Below are positions 1 through 7,554 of a stretch of 11,557 nucleotides of DNA, one piece after another. Origin of the DNA: CAVVIO01 sp963748095 (GTDB lineage Bacteria > Bacteroidota > Bacteroidia > Bacteroidales > UBA10428); NCBI GenBank assembly GCA_963748095.1, contig CAVVIO010000077.1:1-11557 (forward strand), read 5' to 3'. Under the pieces are notes generated by a model. That model saw only the letters and a list, made by a program, of their open reading frames with translations. It had not been told where the DNA came from and did no database searches. Within the stretch, counting starts at the first letter, position 1. Every line of letters begins with the position of its first letter. The translations under genes and the position numbers were made by a program.

Positions 1-3
1 GTT

Positions 4-945
4 ATGATCTTCCGTAACCTTCGAAGTACGAACAAGACAAGGGCCCTGCTGGCGTTATTCGGCGGATCGCTGGTTACCCTGCTGATGTACCTGCTACTGA
101 ATTTCATTACCGGCAGGTGGAAGGAAAGCATGGCCAATGGGCCCAATGGTCGTCCCCAGTTACTGGGTTTAATGGTACTTTCTTTACTGGTAGTACAGGG
201 CATTCTGGCGTTCCTGTATCTTTTGTACCAGGCTTATGTGAAACGCGTGAAGCTGATGAACCAGCACAGGGCGATCCTTCGGGACAATCAGAAAAGAAAT
301 ATTACGGGGCTGGTGATTACCGGGCTGGGCCTTTCGGTAATATACCTTCTTTCGGGTTTCTTTTTCTCTTTTCTTGTGATATACCTGTTGCCGAATGTAT
401 ACCTGTTTTACCGGTTGAAAAAGATCGTGAATCATGAGAGATACTGGCATTTTATCTCAATAATATATATCATACTGATCATCCTGTATCCTTTCAGCGA
501 AATAGCTTATCATTTCACCTATGTATTTCCGGTGAAAGCAGCCTTGTTTGTGAGTTATTATTACCTGCCGGCTTTGTTGTATTATTTCCTGATTATGGTA
601 CTTATCGATCTGACATTGCTTATAAACAGGGGAATAAAAATCATTCCGGTGGATTTTCTGAAAAAAAGCAAAACACGAAAAGTAACTTTTTCAATCGTTA
701 CTATCCTGGTAATTGGCATTGTTATCTATGGCCGCCTGAATTATATTCGCCCGGTGGTGGATTCGTATAAAGTGGATGTACCCAAAAAAGCCGGTGATCT
801 GGAAAAGCTTACTATTGCCGTTGCATCCGATTTTCATCTGAACGCGTTTACACGAAAAGACATGGTGAAACGGATCGTTGCAGCAGATCAACAGCACGCA
901 TCCCGACCTGGTGCTGATAGTGGGGGATGTGATGGATACGGATAA
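4..945 (+). CDS. Membrane metallophosphoesterase, N-terminal part (frameshifted)
   Basis: This is the front part of a calcineurin-like metallophosphoesterase anchored in the inner membrane. About six or seven hydrophobic segments lie at roughly residues 13-37, 52-77, 98-133, 147-170, 178-208 and 226-245. They are followed by the first metal-binding motif, ASDFHLN, at about 274-280 (Asp276 and His278). The reading frame is sound to about codon 292, then runs into an unrelated tail (QQHASRPGADSGG...) and stops. The missing half, with the remaining metal motifs, continues in the next frame from 878. Dropping C881 gives a continuous product of about 488 residues, reading KRIVEQINSTHPDLVLIVGD across the joint, which is normal for the family. 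Codon 1 lies at the window edge and the frame is still open to base 1, so the true start may be upstream. The substrate cannot be read from the sequence; relatives of the YkuE/YaeI type act on phosphoesters of lipids or nucleotides. Confidence 0.85.
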   Translation: MIFRNLRSTNKTRALLALFGGSLVTLLMYLLLNFITGRWKESMANGPNGRPQLLGLMVLSLLVVQGILAFLYLLYQAYVKRVKLMNQHRAILRDNQKRNITGLVITGLGLSVIYLLSGFFFSFLVIYLLPNVYLFYRLKKIVNHERYWHFISIIYIILIILYPFSEIAYHFTYVFPVKAALFVSYYYLPALLYYFLIMVLIDLTLLINRGIKIIPVDFLKKSKTRKVTFSIVTILVIGIVIYGRLNYIRPVVDSYKVDVPKKAGDLEKLTIAVASDFHLNAFTRKDMVKRIVAADQQHASRPGADSGGCDGYG

Positions 946-1471
946 TGAAAGGGTGTACCGGCGGACTTATCAGCAGGATTTTAAGGAACTACACCCCCGG
1001 TTCGGTGTATACGCGGCAACGGGAAATCATGAATATTATGGGAATTATGAAAAACGTATTGGTTTTATGCGAAACAGCAATATGACCCTGCTACTCGATT
1101 CGGTAGTATATATCGACAGCGCTTTTTACCTGGCGGGTAGGAAGGACAGGTATGTGAAGGATCGTGAAAAGTTGAAGGATATCATTGCAGGTATCGATAC
1201 TACCAAACCGCTTGTGCTAATGGACCATCAGCCGGTGGGACTGGAAGATGCCTGGAATAACGGTGTAGACATACAGGTATCGGGACATACGCACGACGGC
1301 CAGCTTTTTCCATTTAATTACATCACCGACATGGTTTACCAACTCTCGTGGGGGCATAAAAAGATCCACGGTACCGATTTTTTTGTTTCATGCGGTATCC
1401 AGGGCTGGGGACCGAAACTGAAGACTGCCGGCAGGGCAGAGGTAATGGAGATACAAGTGAGTTTTAAATAG
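878..1471 (+). CDS. Membrane metallophosphoesterase, C-terminal catalytic part (frameshifted)
   Basis: This is the catalytic remainder of the gene that begins at position 4. It carries the other signature motifs of the calcineurin-like phosphoesterase fold in order: VGDVMD (second metal-bridging Asp), GNHEYYG (Asn and His) and GHTHDGQ near the end (two metal-binding His), plus an upstream DHQP. All expected metal ligands of a two-metal phosphoesterase are therefore present once the two halves are joined. The apparent start at 878 is a TTG inside the preceding reading frame and has no ribosome binding site, so it is unlikely to be a real start. Alone this piece lacks the first metal motif (DFH) and the membrane part, so it should be inactive unless the frame is restored. 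The gene ends with TAG, and a weak hairpin follows. Confidence 0.85.
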   Translation: MQQINSTHPDLVLIVGDVMDTDNERVYRRTYQQDFKELHPRFGVYAATGNHEYYGNYEKRIGFMRNSNMTLLLDSVVYIDSAFYLAGRKDRYVKDREKLKDIIAGIDTTKPLVLMDHQPVGLEDAWNNGVDIQVSGHTHDGQLFPFNYITDMVYQLSWGHKKIHGTDFFVSCGIQGWGPKLKTAGRAEVMEIQVSFK

Positions 1472-1476
1472 TGTCA

Positions 1477-1507
1477 ACAAGAAAACGCCATTTTGCGTTA
1501 CACTTGT
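1477..1507 (+). terminator. Weak hairpin after the phosphoesterase gene
   Basis: ACAAG at 1477-1481 pairs with CTTGT at 1503-1507, and AACGC at 1484-1488 pairs with GCGTT at 1495-1499, leaving a six-base loop and small internal bulges. It starts five bases after the stop codon. No clear T-run follows, so a terminator role is only a guess. Confidence 0.3.
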
Positions 1508-1623
1508 CGGAAAATTCTTCATTTGCGTTGTTGTTGGCAGTAAAATCTGTTTCCAATAAACAAACAATCTCCCTGTTGAATGAAATATTCAAACAAGGAG
1601 ACCGAATAGTAAGAGATCTGAGA

Positions 1624-1646
1624 TAAATCCGGATTATCCGGATTTA
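1624..1646 (-). terminator. Perfect 11-bp inverted repeat, possible terminator
   Basis: TAAATCCGGAT and ATCCGGATTTA are exact inverted copies around one base (1635). Folded as RNA it gives a nine-pair stem with a five-base loop. It begins two bases after the stop codon of the minus-strand gene at 1649-2035, the usual place for a terminator. The T-tract is weak in both directions (TTTATCT on minus, TTTAATTT on plus), so a protein-binding palindrome is an alternative. Confidence 0.5.
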
Positions 1647-1648
1647 AT

Positions 1649-2035
1649 TTATGCTGCAGCTTTTTTTCTGTCTTCCATAATAGCTTGTATTGCGGCCTCA
1701 AGCGAATTGGCTTCGTTTGTTGAGGCATTAAAGCGTATTCCACTGGTTTTAATAAATATCCCTGTAACTAAGTTCGGGTTTACGCGATATGAAAAACGGG
1801 TGTATTCATGAAGTACTTTAACCCTGTAATGACCCCATTCAACAGAATAACTGGCTTTCACATTAAAATCATCAAGAATCATTATAACATCCATTTTCCT
1901 GCTGAATTTTGACATATATTCAACCCACTGGTTATACCATATTTCACATTCTTCTTTTGTTTCAACATTCCAATGAGGAGTTGCAATTACAATGTCATTT
2001 TTTTCATCGTAGCTAAAATCTATAGTTCCTTTCAT
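1649..2035 (-). CDS. Conserved-type hypothetical protein, STAS/SpoIIAA-like pattern
   Basis: This encodes a 128-residue soluble protein with no signal peptide or membrane segment. The pattern is alternating strands and helices: a beta start (GTIDFSYDEKNDIVIATPHW), an amphipathic helix rich in Trp, Glu and Tyr (residues about 27-46), a hydrophobic strand DVIMILDDF at about 49-57, a further helix, then a strand VTGIFIKTSGIRF and a C-terminal helix EAAIQAIMEDRKK. This resembles the small STAS/SpoIIAA-like single-domain proteins, but I cannot place it in a named family. The aromatic-rich, evenly charged composition argues that it is a real gene. The only plausible start is the ATG at 2035; upstream is AT-rich with no Shine-Dalgarno, as is normal in this phylum. 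It stands alone, convergent with the phosphoesterase gene, and has a palindromic hairpin right after its stop. No function is assigned. Confidence 0.8.
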   Translation of the reverse strand: MKGTIDFSYDEKNDIVIATPHWNVETKEECEIWYNQWVEYMSKFSRKMDVIMILDDFNVKASYSVEWGHYRVKVLHEYTRFSYRVNPNLVTGIFIKTSGIRFNASTNEANSLEAAIQAIMEDRKKAAA

Positions 2036-2232
2036 AATAAATTGTGTTAAATGTATACTACTAATTGCACTGGTTTTTTAAATGTTTATGGATCTTTATC
2101 GGCCATTACGCAGGTAATAGATTTAATGTTTCTGTTTGTAGTATTTATTTTATTAATTGATGATTTTGTGAGATTAACCACGTATGCAATCAATAACATT
2201 TTGTTATGAAATGATGGGGATTCTTTTGGTTA

Positions 2233-2245
2233 ATACCGGCGGTAT
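2233..2245. repeat. 13-bp palindrome ATACCGGCGGTAT
   Basis: ATACCG and CGGTAT are exact inverted copies around a single G. The site is GC-rich inside AT-rich DNA and lies seven bases from the larger inverted repeat at 2252-2284. It is too short for a stable hairpin, so it could be a dimer binding site or simply part of a compound intergenic repeat. Confidence 0.4.
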
Positions 2246-2251
2246 AAAAAT

Positions 2252-2284
2252 AAACCCTGAAGGTTTTTAAAACCTTCAGGGTTT
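2252..2284 (-). terminator. 16-bp perfect inverted repeat, intrinsic terminator on minus strand
   Basis: AAACCCTGAAGGTTTT (2252-2267) and AAAACCTTCAGGGTTT (2269-2284) are exact inverted copies around one T. Read on the minus strand the stem is followed by TTTATTTTTATA, a good release tract. Read on the plus strand it is followed by GATAGTCTC, which is not. It therefore points at a minus-strand transcript, and the small ORF ending at 2324 sits about 40 bases upstream. A mobile intergenic repeat is an alternative. Confidence 0.65.
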
Positions 2285-2323
2285 GATAGTCTCTACATCA
2301 GCTATGGACGAAGACGCCCAGGG

Positions 2324-2476
2324 TTACCGAATAGAATTTTTAACAGTTTCGAGCGAAATTAAATAGGAACGTGGCATACTGCCTGTTATTGCCAATCTTT
2401 CAGCTGTAACCGGATCTTTGAGATAAAGTACCCGAGCTTTTCTACGGTGTGAATGAAAGGTTTCGTAAAGCTCCAT
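2324..2476 (-). CDS. Small hypothetical ORF (50 residues)
   Basis: This 51-codon minus-strand frame runs from an ATG at 2476 to TAA. The product begins MELYETFHSHRRKARVLYLK and ends ...SYLISLETVKNSIR. It is basic, has no signal peptide or membrane segment, and is not recognised. Three points favour a real gene. Its GC content is clearly higher than the surrounding AT-rich DNA. A stop codon two codons upstream of the ATG fixes the start. A 16-bp hairpin with a T-rich tract lies about 40 bases downstream in the same direction. Fifteen bases before the ATG is a perfect 12-bp palindrome ATGTTTAAACAT (2491-2502), a possible operator. Against it: short length, no Shine-Dalgarno and no neighbour that suggests a role. 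It could also be the remains of a longer gene. Confidence 0.4.
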   Translation of the reverse strand: MELYETFHSHRRKARVLYLKDPVTAERLAITGSMPRSYLISLETVKNSIR

Positions 2477-2490
2477 TTTTTAGTGTATTT

Positions 2491-2502
2491 ATGTTTAAAC
2501 AT
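2491..2502. promoter_or_regulatory. 12-bp palindrome upstream of the small minus-strand ORF
   Basis: ATGTTTAAACAT is a perfect palindrome 15 bases before the small-ORF ATG (minus strand). It overlaps a looser inverted pair, GTATTTA at 2485-2491 and TAAATAC at 2512-2518. The position fits an operator or a leader hairpin. AT-rich palindromes also arise by chance. Confidence 0.3.
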
Positions 2503-2518
2503 GTTTTTACTTAAATAC

Positions 2519-3062
2519 CCTCTGAATTAAACTCCCAAAAATGAGATTAATCGATAATTGTATACAACATTTACACTTAAACTATTTTTGGCATAACCTG
2601 AATTTGATGTTGCTTTTTTATTGGAATAATCACCAATAGGAATGCTCATCCAATATTATTTTTTGAGAAATTGTATTTTGGATTATTTCAATTTACAGGA
2701 TTATGAAGCTTTATAACTAATATTTTATCCTTAAAAATATAAGTACTGATAGTTTCATAATTTTTTTCAACATCAAAAAAAATAAACGAAGGGACTATCT
2801 ATTTTAATTATTTTACTTTCTATTATATTCCCGTTTTTAAAAACAAAATAACTTGTGATCCGGAGATCACCGAAATGACCAATAAAAAATAAAGCTGACA
2901 AAAATTTAATTATCTCTAACGGATGAAATAATCCGAAGTAGTAAATTTTCATAGTTTTTTTATATATTTGAATAGGGATGATGAGAATATTCCTGTTCTT
3001 AAACACAGGATATAATAGCTTTAATCCCAAACACCTGTTAATAGTAACTTTTCTCATTTGTC
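2519..3062. other. AT-rich intergenic region before the hybrid regulator
   Basis: This stretch is very AT-rich and carries no convincing gene. A minus-strand frame at 2773-3057 is rich in Phe, Ile, Tyr and Lys, as low-complexity AT-rich DNA predicts, and starts six bases from the regulator ATG; I do not accept it. A short inverted pair TATTGG (2619-2624) / CCAATA (2633-2638) is present. The region should contain the regulator promoter. Confidence 0.5.
2963..2970 (+). promoter_or_regulatory. Candidate -7 element of the hybrid regulator gene
   Basis: TATATTTG matches the Bacteroidota -7 consensus TAnnTTTG exactly and lies 92 bases before the regulator ATG. No clear TTG-type -33 box sits 17-23 bases upstream, and such a match is easy to get in AT-rich DNA. 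Confidence 0.35.
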
Positions 3063-6000
3063 ATGAAGATTATTTTATCTTTTGGACTATTTCTAATTTC
3101 TTTTCTGAATTTATTTTCTCAGGAAAGTCTCATAAAGTTTAAACATCTAACTGTACAGGATGGCCTTTCGCGTAGTTGGGTAAAATGCATATTCCAGGAT
3201 AGTATAGGTTACCTTTGGGTGGGTACTGCTGACGGACTTAACAGATACGATGGCATTTCATTTAAAACATATAAATATAAATCAGGCGATCCGCATAGTA
3301 TTAACCATAACAACATTTTTGTCATTTATGAAGACAGAATGCGAAATCTTTGGGTTGGAACCCAGGCCGGACTTAATTTGTATGATCGCAAAAAAGATGA
3401 ATTTATTCCTATATCAGCAATTAATAACTATGTAAGCTGTATTTATGAATACGACAACGGCTTTTTCCTGGTGGGTTCACCGGGAGGATTATTCCTTTTT
3501 AATCCGGCAAACGATACTGCAAGGCAGATTCATAACGATATCAAAATTGAAGATATTCTGCACGACAACAATAATAATTTTTGGTTGGCTACATATAATG
3601 GGTTATTGCTTCTGGATACCGCTGATTATTCATACATTAGAATAAATCCTGATAAAAAAATTGGATCAGCGGCAAATTGTCTGATTCGTTCATTATTTCA
3701 AGACAGCAAGGGAGGCATATGGATTGGTACTAACTCCGATGGACTATTTTATATGACTTATGACAAAAACAACCCTCGAAATCCAGATTTTATAAGTTTT
3801 AAATATGACCCGGTTAATAGTGAAACTATTACCGATGGAGCAATTTATGCTTTTGCTGAGGATGAAAACGGTTATTTATGGATCGGTGTTGAAAACGGAG
3901 GATTGAATCTTATCGATTTGAAAACTTTTCAGGGGAAAAATGTACCGTTTAAACATATAGAAGCCGACCCGGTTGATCCGGAAGGATTATCAGATAATTC
4001 AATACATTATATTTATCACGATAGACAAAATACAACTTGGATTGGAACTTATGGAAATGGTATTAATTATTGCAATGCTATACTTCAAAAATTCGATCAT
4101 TTCAAGCATTTACCCGGTTCAAATGCAAGTATTAATAACAATAGAGTTAATACAATTTTTGAGGATGACAATTCTTTATGGATCGGCACAGAAGATGGGC
4201 TCAATATATTAGATAAACATACTAATAAATTTCATTATTATACCCACCAGTATAACGATCCTCAATCTATTGGATCAAATGCAGTATGGGATATTTGTCG
4301 TGATAGCAGCAATAATATGTGGATTGGTTTATGGAATGGCGGACTAAATCTTTTCAATGAACGCATTAAAACATTTAAGCATTTTATGTTCGATGAGAAC
4401 AGTCCTAAAAGCATTGGAAACTATAGTGTCTTAAATATCATTGGAACACAGGATAAAAATCTCTGGATTGCAACGATGGGCTCAGGACTCATCAGATATA
4501 ATTATAAAAGGAACACTTTTAAGCGTTACCGGGTAGATTATAATAAAAATAGTATTTCAGGTGATTGGGTAACGGGCTTAATGGAAGACAGTAATGGTAA
4601 TATTTGGGTTTCGACAACCGTAGCAATAGATCTTTTCAATATAGAGACCAATCATTTTACAACTTTTACACACGACCCGTCAAATACTAAAAGTATCAGT
4701 TACAATGGGGCAAGTTGTTTTTATGAGGATAGTAAAAAAAATATTTGGATAGGTACAAGTAATGGGATAAACCTCTTTATTAGATCCGATAGTAGTTTCA
4801 AACATTATTTTCAAAGCGATGGATTACCCGAAAACATAATTAAAGCCATTATTGAAGATAATCACGGGAACTTATGGATTAGCACCAGTAATGGCATTTC
4901 GGAATTTGTTAATGCTGTTAATGTTCCCGAAAAACCTGTGTTTAAAAATTATAACATAAGCGATGGATTACAGGGAAATGAATTTAATGCTCAGTCGACT
5001 TTTAAAAATAAGAAGGGGATGATTTATTTTGGAGGCAATAATGGATATAATGTTTTTAATCCTGATAAGATCAAATCAAATCCTTACGCTCCGAATATTG
5101 TTTTTACAAGACTATTAATATTTAATAAGCCTATCAGCTTTGGTGATGAGAACTCTCCTTTGGCAGATGATATCAGTATGACAAAAGTTTTGAAATTTTC
5201 ACATAAAAACTCTGTTATTACTTTAGAATTTGCCTCACTTAATTTATTGGCCCCGGAGAATAATCAATATGCATTCAAACTTGAAGGATTTGAAAAAGAT
5301 TGGAACTATGTCGGCAAACAACATTCGGCTACCTACACAAACCTTGATCCGGGTAATTATACTTTTAAGGTTAAAGCATCAAACAACGATGGATTGTGGA
5401 ATGAAAATGGTATTTCGATTGATATCATCATACTGCCTGGATGGTGGCAAACATGGGAAGCAAAAGTTATATTTCTGTTATTGTTTATTCTTGTAATTTA
5501 TTTTTTCCGAAAACATACCATAATCTCTGTAAACTTAAAAAACAGGCTTTGGCAGGAACATCTGGAAAAAAAGAAAACAGAAGAATTGGGCCAACTTAAA
5601 AATCAATTTTTCACTAATGTTTCGCATGAATTAAGGACACCATTGACGCTAATTTTGGGTCCCCTTAAAAAACTTATAATGGAGACCGAAAATGCATCAC
5701 CTCTTCAGACAATATACAGAAATGCGTCCAGACTTAAAATGCTGGTTGATCAGATTATGGATTTTAGTAAAATTGAAAGTAATATGATGAAGCTTAACCT
5801 GAATCATGAAGATATTGTCAAATATATTAAGGTCTGCTCAGAAAATTTTATAGAACTTGCCAGACAAAAAAATATTACTCTTTGTTATAAATCAACAATT
5901 TCAAGTTATTTCTGCGATTTCGATTCTGATAAAATTGAAAAAATCTTTTCAAATATCCTCTCAAATGCGGTTAAGCACACTCCTGAAGGAGGTTCGGTGG

Positions 6001-7124
6001 AAGTTAACCTCGATTTTGATAAACAATCAGGAACCTTGATTATCGAAATCACGGATACAGGTAAAGGAATCAACCCAACCGAAATAGATCGTATATTCGA
6101 CCGGTTTTTCACTTCGCCCAAACAATCAGCAGAATACTCAGGAACCGGAATTGGATTGGATCTTACAAGAAAACTGGTTGAATTACACAAAGGTACAATT
6201 AGTGTTTCAAGTATACTTGAAAAAGGTTCGACCTTTTCTGTGAAATTACCTGTTAAAGCAAGTAAAGTAGAATTCGAAGTATTTAAGAAAATTCTAACAA
6301 ATCCAGGCTCAGTTGAACCGTTAACAGGCAATGAACTCCAACCTCATGTATTTACTCATGAGAAAAGAATTTTAATTATCGATGATAATGTTGAAATGTG
6401 CGATTTTATCGAATCCATCTTATCCGATCATTACGATGTCATAAAAGAAATCAACTCATGCGAAGCCCTTAACCATATTTTAAACTACATGCCTGATCTG
6501 ATAATCAGCGATGTGATGATGCCAGGAATAAATGGATTTGAACTGGTAAAACAAGTCCGGAATGATTTAAGGTTCTCGCACATACCAATTATATTGCTGA
6601 CTGCCAAAGTTGCAGTCAATGATCATATAACAGGTTATGAAACAGGTGCTGATGATTATATCTATAAACCATTTGATGGAGATATAATGAAAGCAAGGAT
6701 TAAGAATCTTATTGCACAGAAAGAAAATCTCAGGAAGCATTTTATAGGGACTGACGGTATTATCAATTCAAAAATCAAAACAAACAATCTGGATACTAAA
6801 TTTATTGATGATATTCTAACGCTCATTAAGAATCATTTTAACGAACCTGAATTTAATGTTAACGATATTATTGAAAAAATGGGTATGAGTCGTAGTATTT
6901 TCTATAAAAAATTCAAATCGCTATCCGATCAGTCCATAAACGATTTGATGAAAAATTTCAGGCTTAAAAAGGCTGCGGAACTCCTTAATTCAGGCCATTA
7001 TTCTGTTAGTCAGGTTGCATACGATTCCGGATTTAGCGATCCAGCTTATTTTAGCAAGGTATTTAAAGAGTATTATAAAATATCGCCAAAAGATTATACT
7101 TCAATTAATAAAGGGGTAACATAA
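3063..7124 (+). CDS. Hybrid two-component system sensor/regulator (HTCS)
   Basis: This is a one-protein signalling system of the kind Bacteroidota use to sense glycan breakdown products in the periplasm and control polysaccharide loci. In order: a signal peptide (residues 1-20); a long sensor of about 14 propeller-blade motifs of the form W-[IV]-G-T-x-x-G-[LI] (about 24-700), enough for two seven-bladed propellers; a Y_Y_Y domain (about 710-793); one membrane span (802-815); HisKA with phospho-acceptor His855 in SHELRTP; HATPase with Asn968 (N box), DTGKGI at 998-1003 and GTGIG at 1027-1031; a receiver with acidic pair Asp1107/1108, phospho-acceptor Asp1150 and Lys1202; and a C-terminal AraC-type double helix-turn-helix (about 1262-1350). 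All catalytic residues are present, and the length of 1353 is normal for the family. The start at 3063 is set by the signal peptide. The ligand cannot be read directly. The GH11 xylanase lipoprotein 2 kb downstream suggests xylan-derived sugars. Confidence 0.97.
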   Translation: MKIILSFGLFLISFLNLFSQESLIKFKHLTVQDGLSRSWVKCIFQDSIGYLWVGTADGLNRYDGISFKTYKYKSGDPHSINHNNIFVIYEDRMRNLWVGTQAGLNLYDRKKDEFIPISAINNYVSCIYEYDNGFFLVGSPGGLFLFNPANDTARQIHNDIKIEDILHDNNNNFWLATYNGLLLLDTADYSYIRINPDKKIGSAANCLIRSLFQDSKGGIWIGTNSDGLFYMTYDKNNPRNPDFISFKYDPVNSETITDGAIYAFAEDENGYLWIGVENGGLNLIDLKTFQGKNVPFKHIEADPVDPEGLSDNSIHYIYHDRQNTTWIGTYGNGINYCNAILQKFDHFKHLPGSNASINNNRVNTIFEDDNSLWIGTEDGLNILDKHTNKFHYYTHQYNDPQSIGSNAVWDICRDSSNNMWIGLWNGGLNLFNERIKTFKHFMFDENSPKSIGNYSVLNIIGTQDKNLWIATMGSGLIRYNYKRNTFKRYRVDYNKNSISGDWVTGLMEDSNGNIWVSTTVAIDLFNIETNHFTTFTHDPSNTKSISYNGASCFYEDSKKNIWIGTSNGINLFIRSDSSFKHYFQSDGLPENIIKAIIEDNHGNLWISTSNGISEFVNAVNVPEKPVFKNYNISDGLQGNEFNAQSTFKNKKGMIYFGGNNGYNVFNPDKIKSNPYAPNIVFTRLLIFNKPISFGDENSPLADDISMTKVLKFSHKNSVITLEFASLNLLAPENNQYAFKLEGFEKDWNYVGKQHSATYTNLDPGNYTFKVKASNNDGLWNENGISIDIIILPGWWQTWEAKVIFLLLFILVIYFFRKHTIISVNLKNRLWQEHLEKKKTEELGQLKNQFFTNVSHELRTPLTLILGPLKKLIMETENASPLQTIYRNASRLKMLVDQIMDFSKIESNMMKLNLNHEDIVKYIKVCSENFIELARQKNITLCYKSTISSYFCDFDSDKIEKIFSNILSNAVKHTPEGGSVEVNLDFDKQSGTLIIEITDTGKGINPTEIDRIFDRFFTSPKQSAEYSGTGIGLDLTRKLVELHKGTISVSSILEKGSTFSVKLPVKASKVEFEVFKKILTNPGSVEPLTGNELQPHVFTHEKRILIIDDNVEMCDFIESILSDHYDVIKEINSCEALNHILNYMPDLIISDVMMPGINGFELVKQVRNDLRFSHIPIILLTAKVAVNDHITGYETGADDYIYKPFDGDIMKARIKNLIAQKENLRKHFIGTDGIINSKIKTNNLDTKFIDDILTLIKNHFNEPEFNVNDIIEKMGMSRSIFYKKFKSLSDQSINDLMKNFRLKKAAELLNSGHYSVSQVAYDSGFSDPAYFSKVFKEYYKISPKDYTSINKGVT

Positions 7125-7235
7125 AACAAGTTGCCTCTTAATGTTCCAAAAATCTATAAAAGCAAGATCAGGTTTTCCACCAATCAGGGACAGATATTCA
7201 TTTAATAAGGACAAAAATCCAAATTTAGTCAGACT

Positions 7236-7490
7236 GTGTTAAATATTTTTGGAACATTGGATTATACCTCCTGTAGTTTTAATAAGTCTATATTAAAGGA
7301 CAATAATCTCAAATCCCAAAAATACTATTATTGGAATCCTATATCAAGAATTTGGGTTAATCGTTCGACAAGTGAATATGATTACACTAACAAATTAGTT
7401 TCACATGTTTATCACAAGCAATGGCTGGTTAGCACTAATAGCTGGTTTTTAGACAATAGGAGTACTTATTATTATAATAAAACACAATAA
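7236..7490 (+). pseudogene. Fragment of a Trp/Tyr-repeat secreted protein
   Basis: The frame is open from 7209 (stop just before), with a GTG at 7236 as the only usable start, and encodes at most about 84 residues without signal peptide. The last 55 residues contain two copies of a repeat: W-x5-W-V-NRST-x-x-YDY followed by W-x5-W-F-x-D-NRST-YYY. Repeats of this type (aromatic, W...W..N..S..Y.Y) occur in large secreted Bacteroidota proteins, where many copies are strung together. With only two copies, no secretion signal and an abrupt end at KTQ, this looks like the leftover 3' part of a longer gene rather than an intact one. The codon style is AT-rich like its surroundings. A small independent protein cannot be excluded. 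Confidence 0.4.
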
Positions 7491-7554
7491 ATACTATTGA
7501 AAAATTTCAAACTTTTATTTAACTCAATAACAATTAAAAAAGGAGCCTTTACTA

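Noticed and set aside
878..900. Programmed ribosomal frameshift in the phosphoesterase gene
   Set aside because: There is no slippery heptamer, no upstream Shine-Dalgarno-like stimulator and no clear downstream hairpin at the joint; a simple one-base insertion explains it better.
2126..2209. 27-codon hydrophobic plus-strand peptide frame
   Set aside because: A hydrophobic start in AT-rich DNA is common by chance; no ribosome binding site, terminator or antisense RNA pattern supports a toxin-type peptide.
2773..3057. Minus-strand frame of 94 codons before the hybrid regulator
   Set aside because: It is dominated by Phe, Ile, Tyr and Lys as expected from AT-rich DNA, has no recognisable domain, ends in a poly-A/T run, and begins six bases from the regulator start, covering its likely promoter (TATATTTG at 2963).
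5906..6331. Long minus-strand frame of 141 codons inside the hybrid regulator
   Set aside because: It lies antisense to the well-conserved HATPase region of the regulator; its openness follows from the codon pattern of the real gene.
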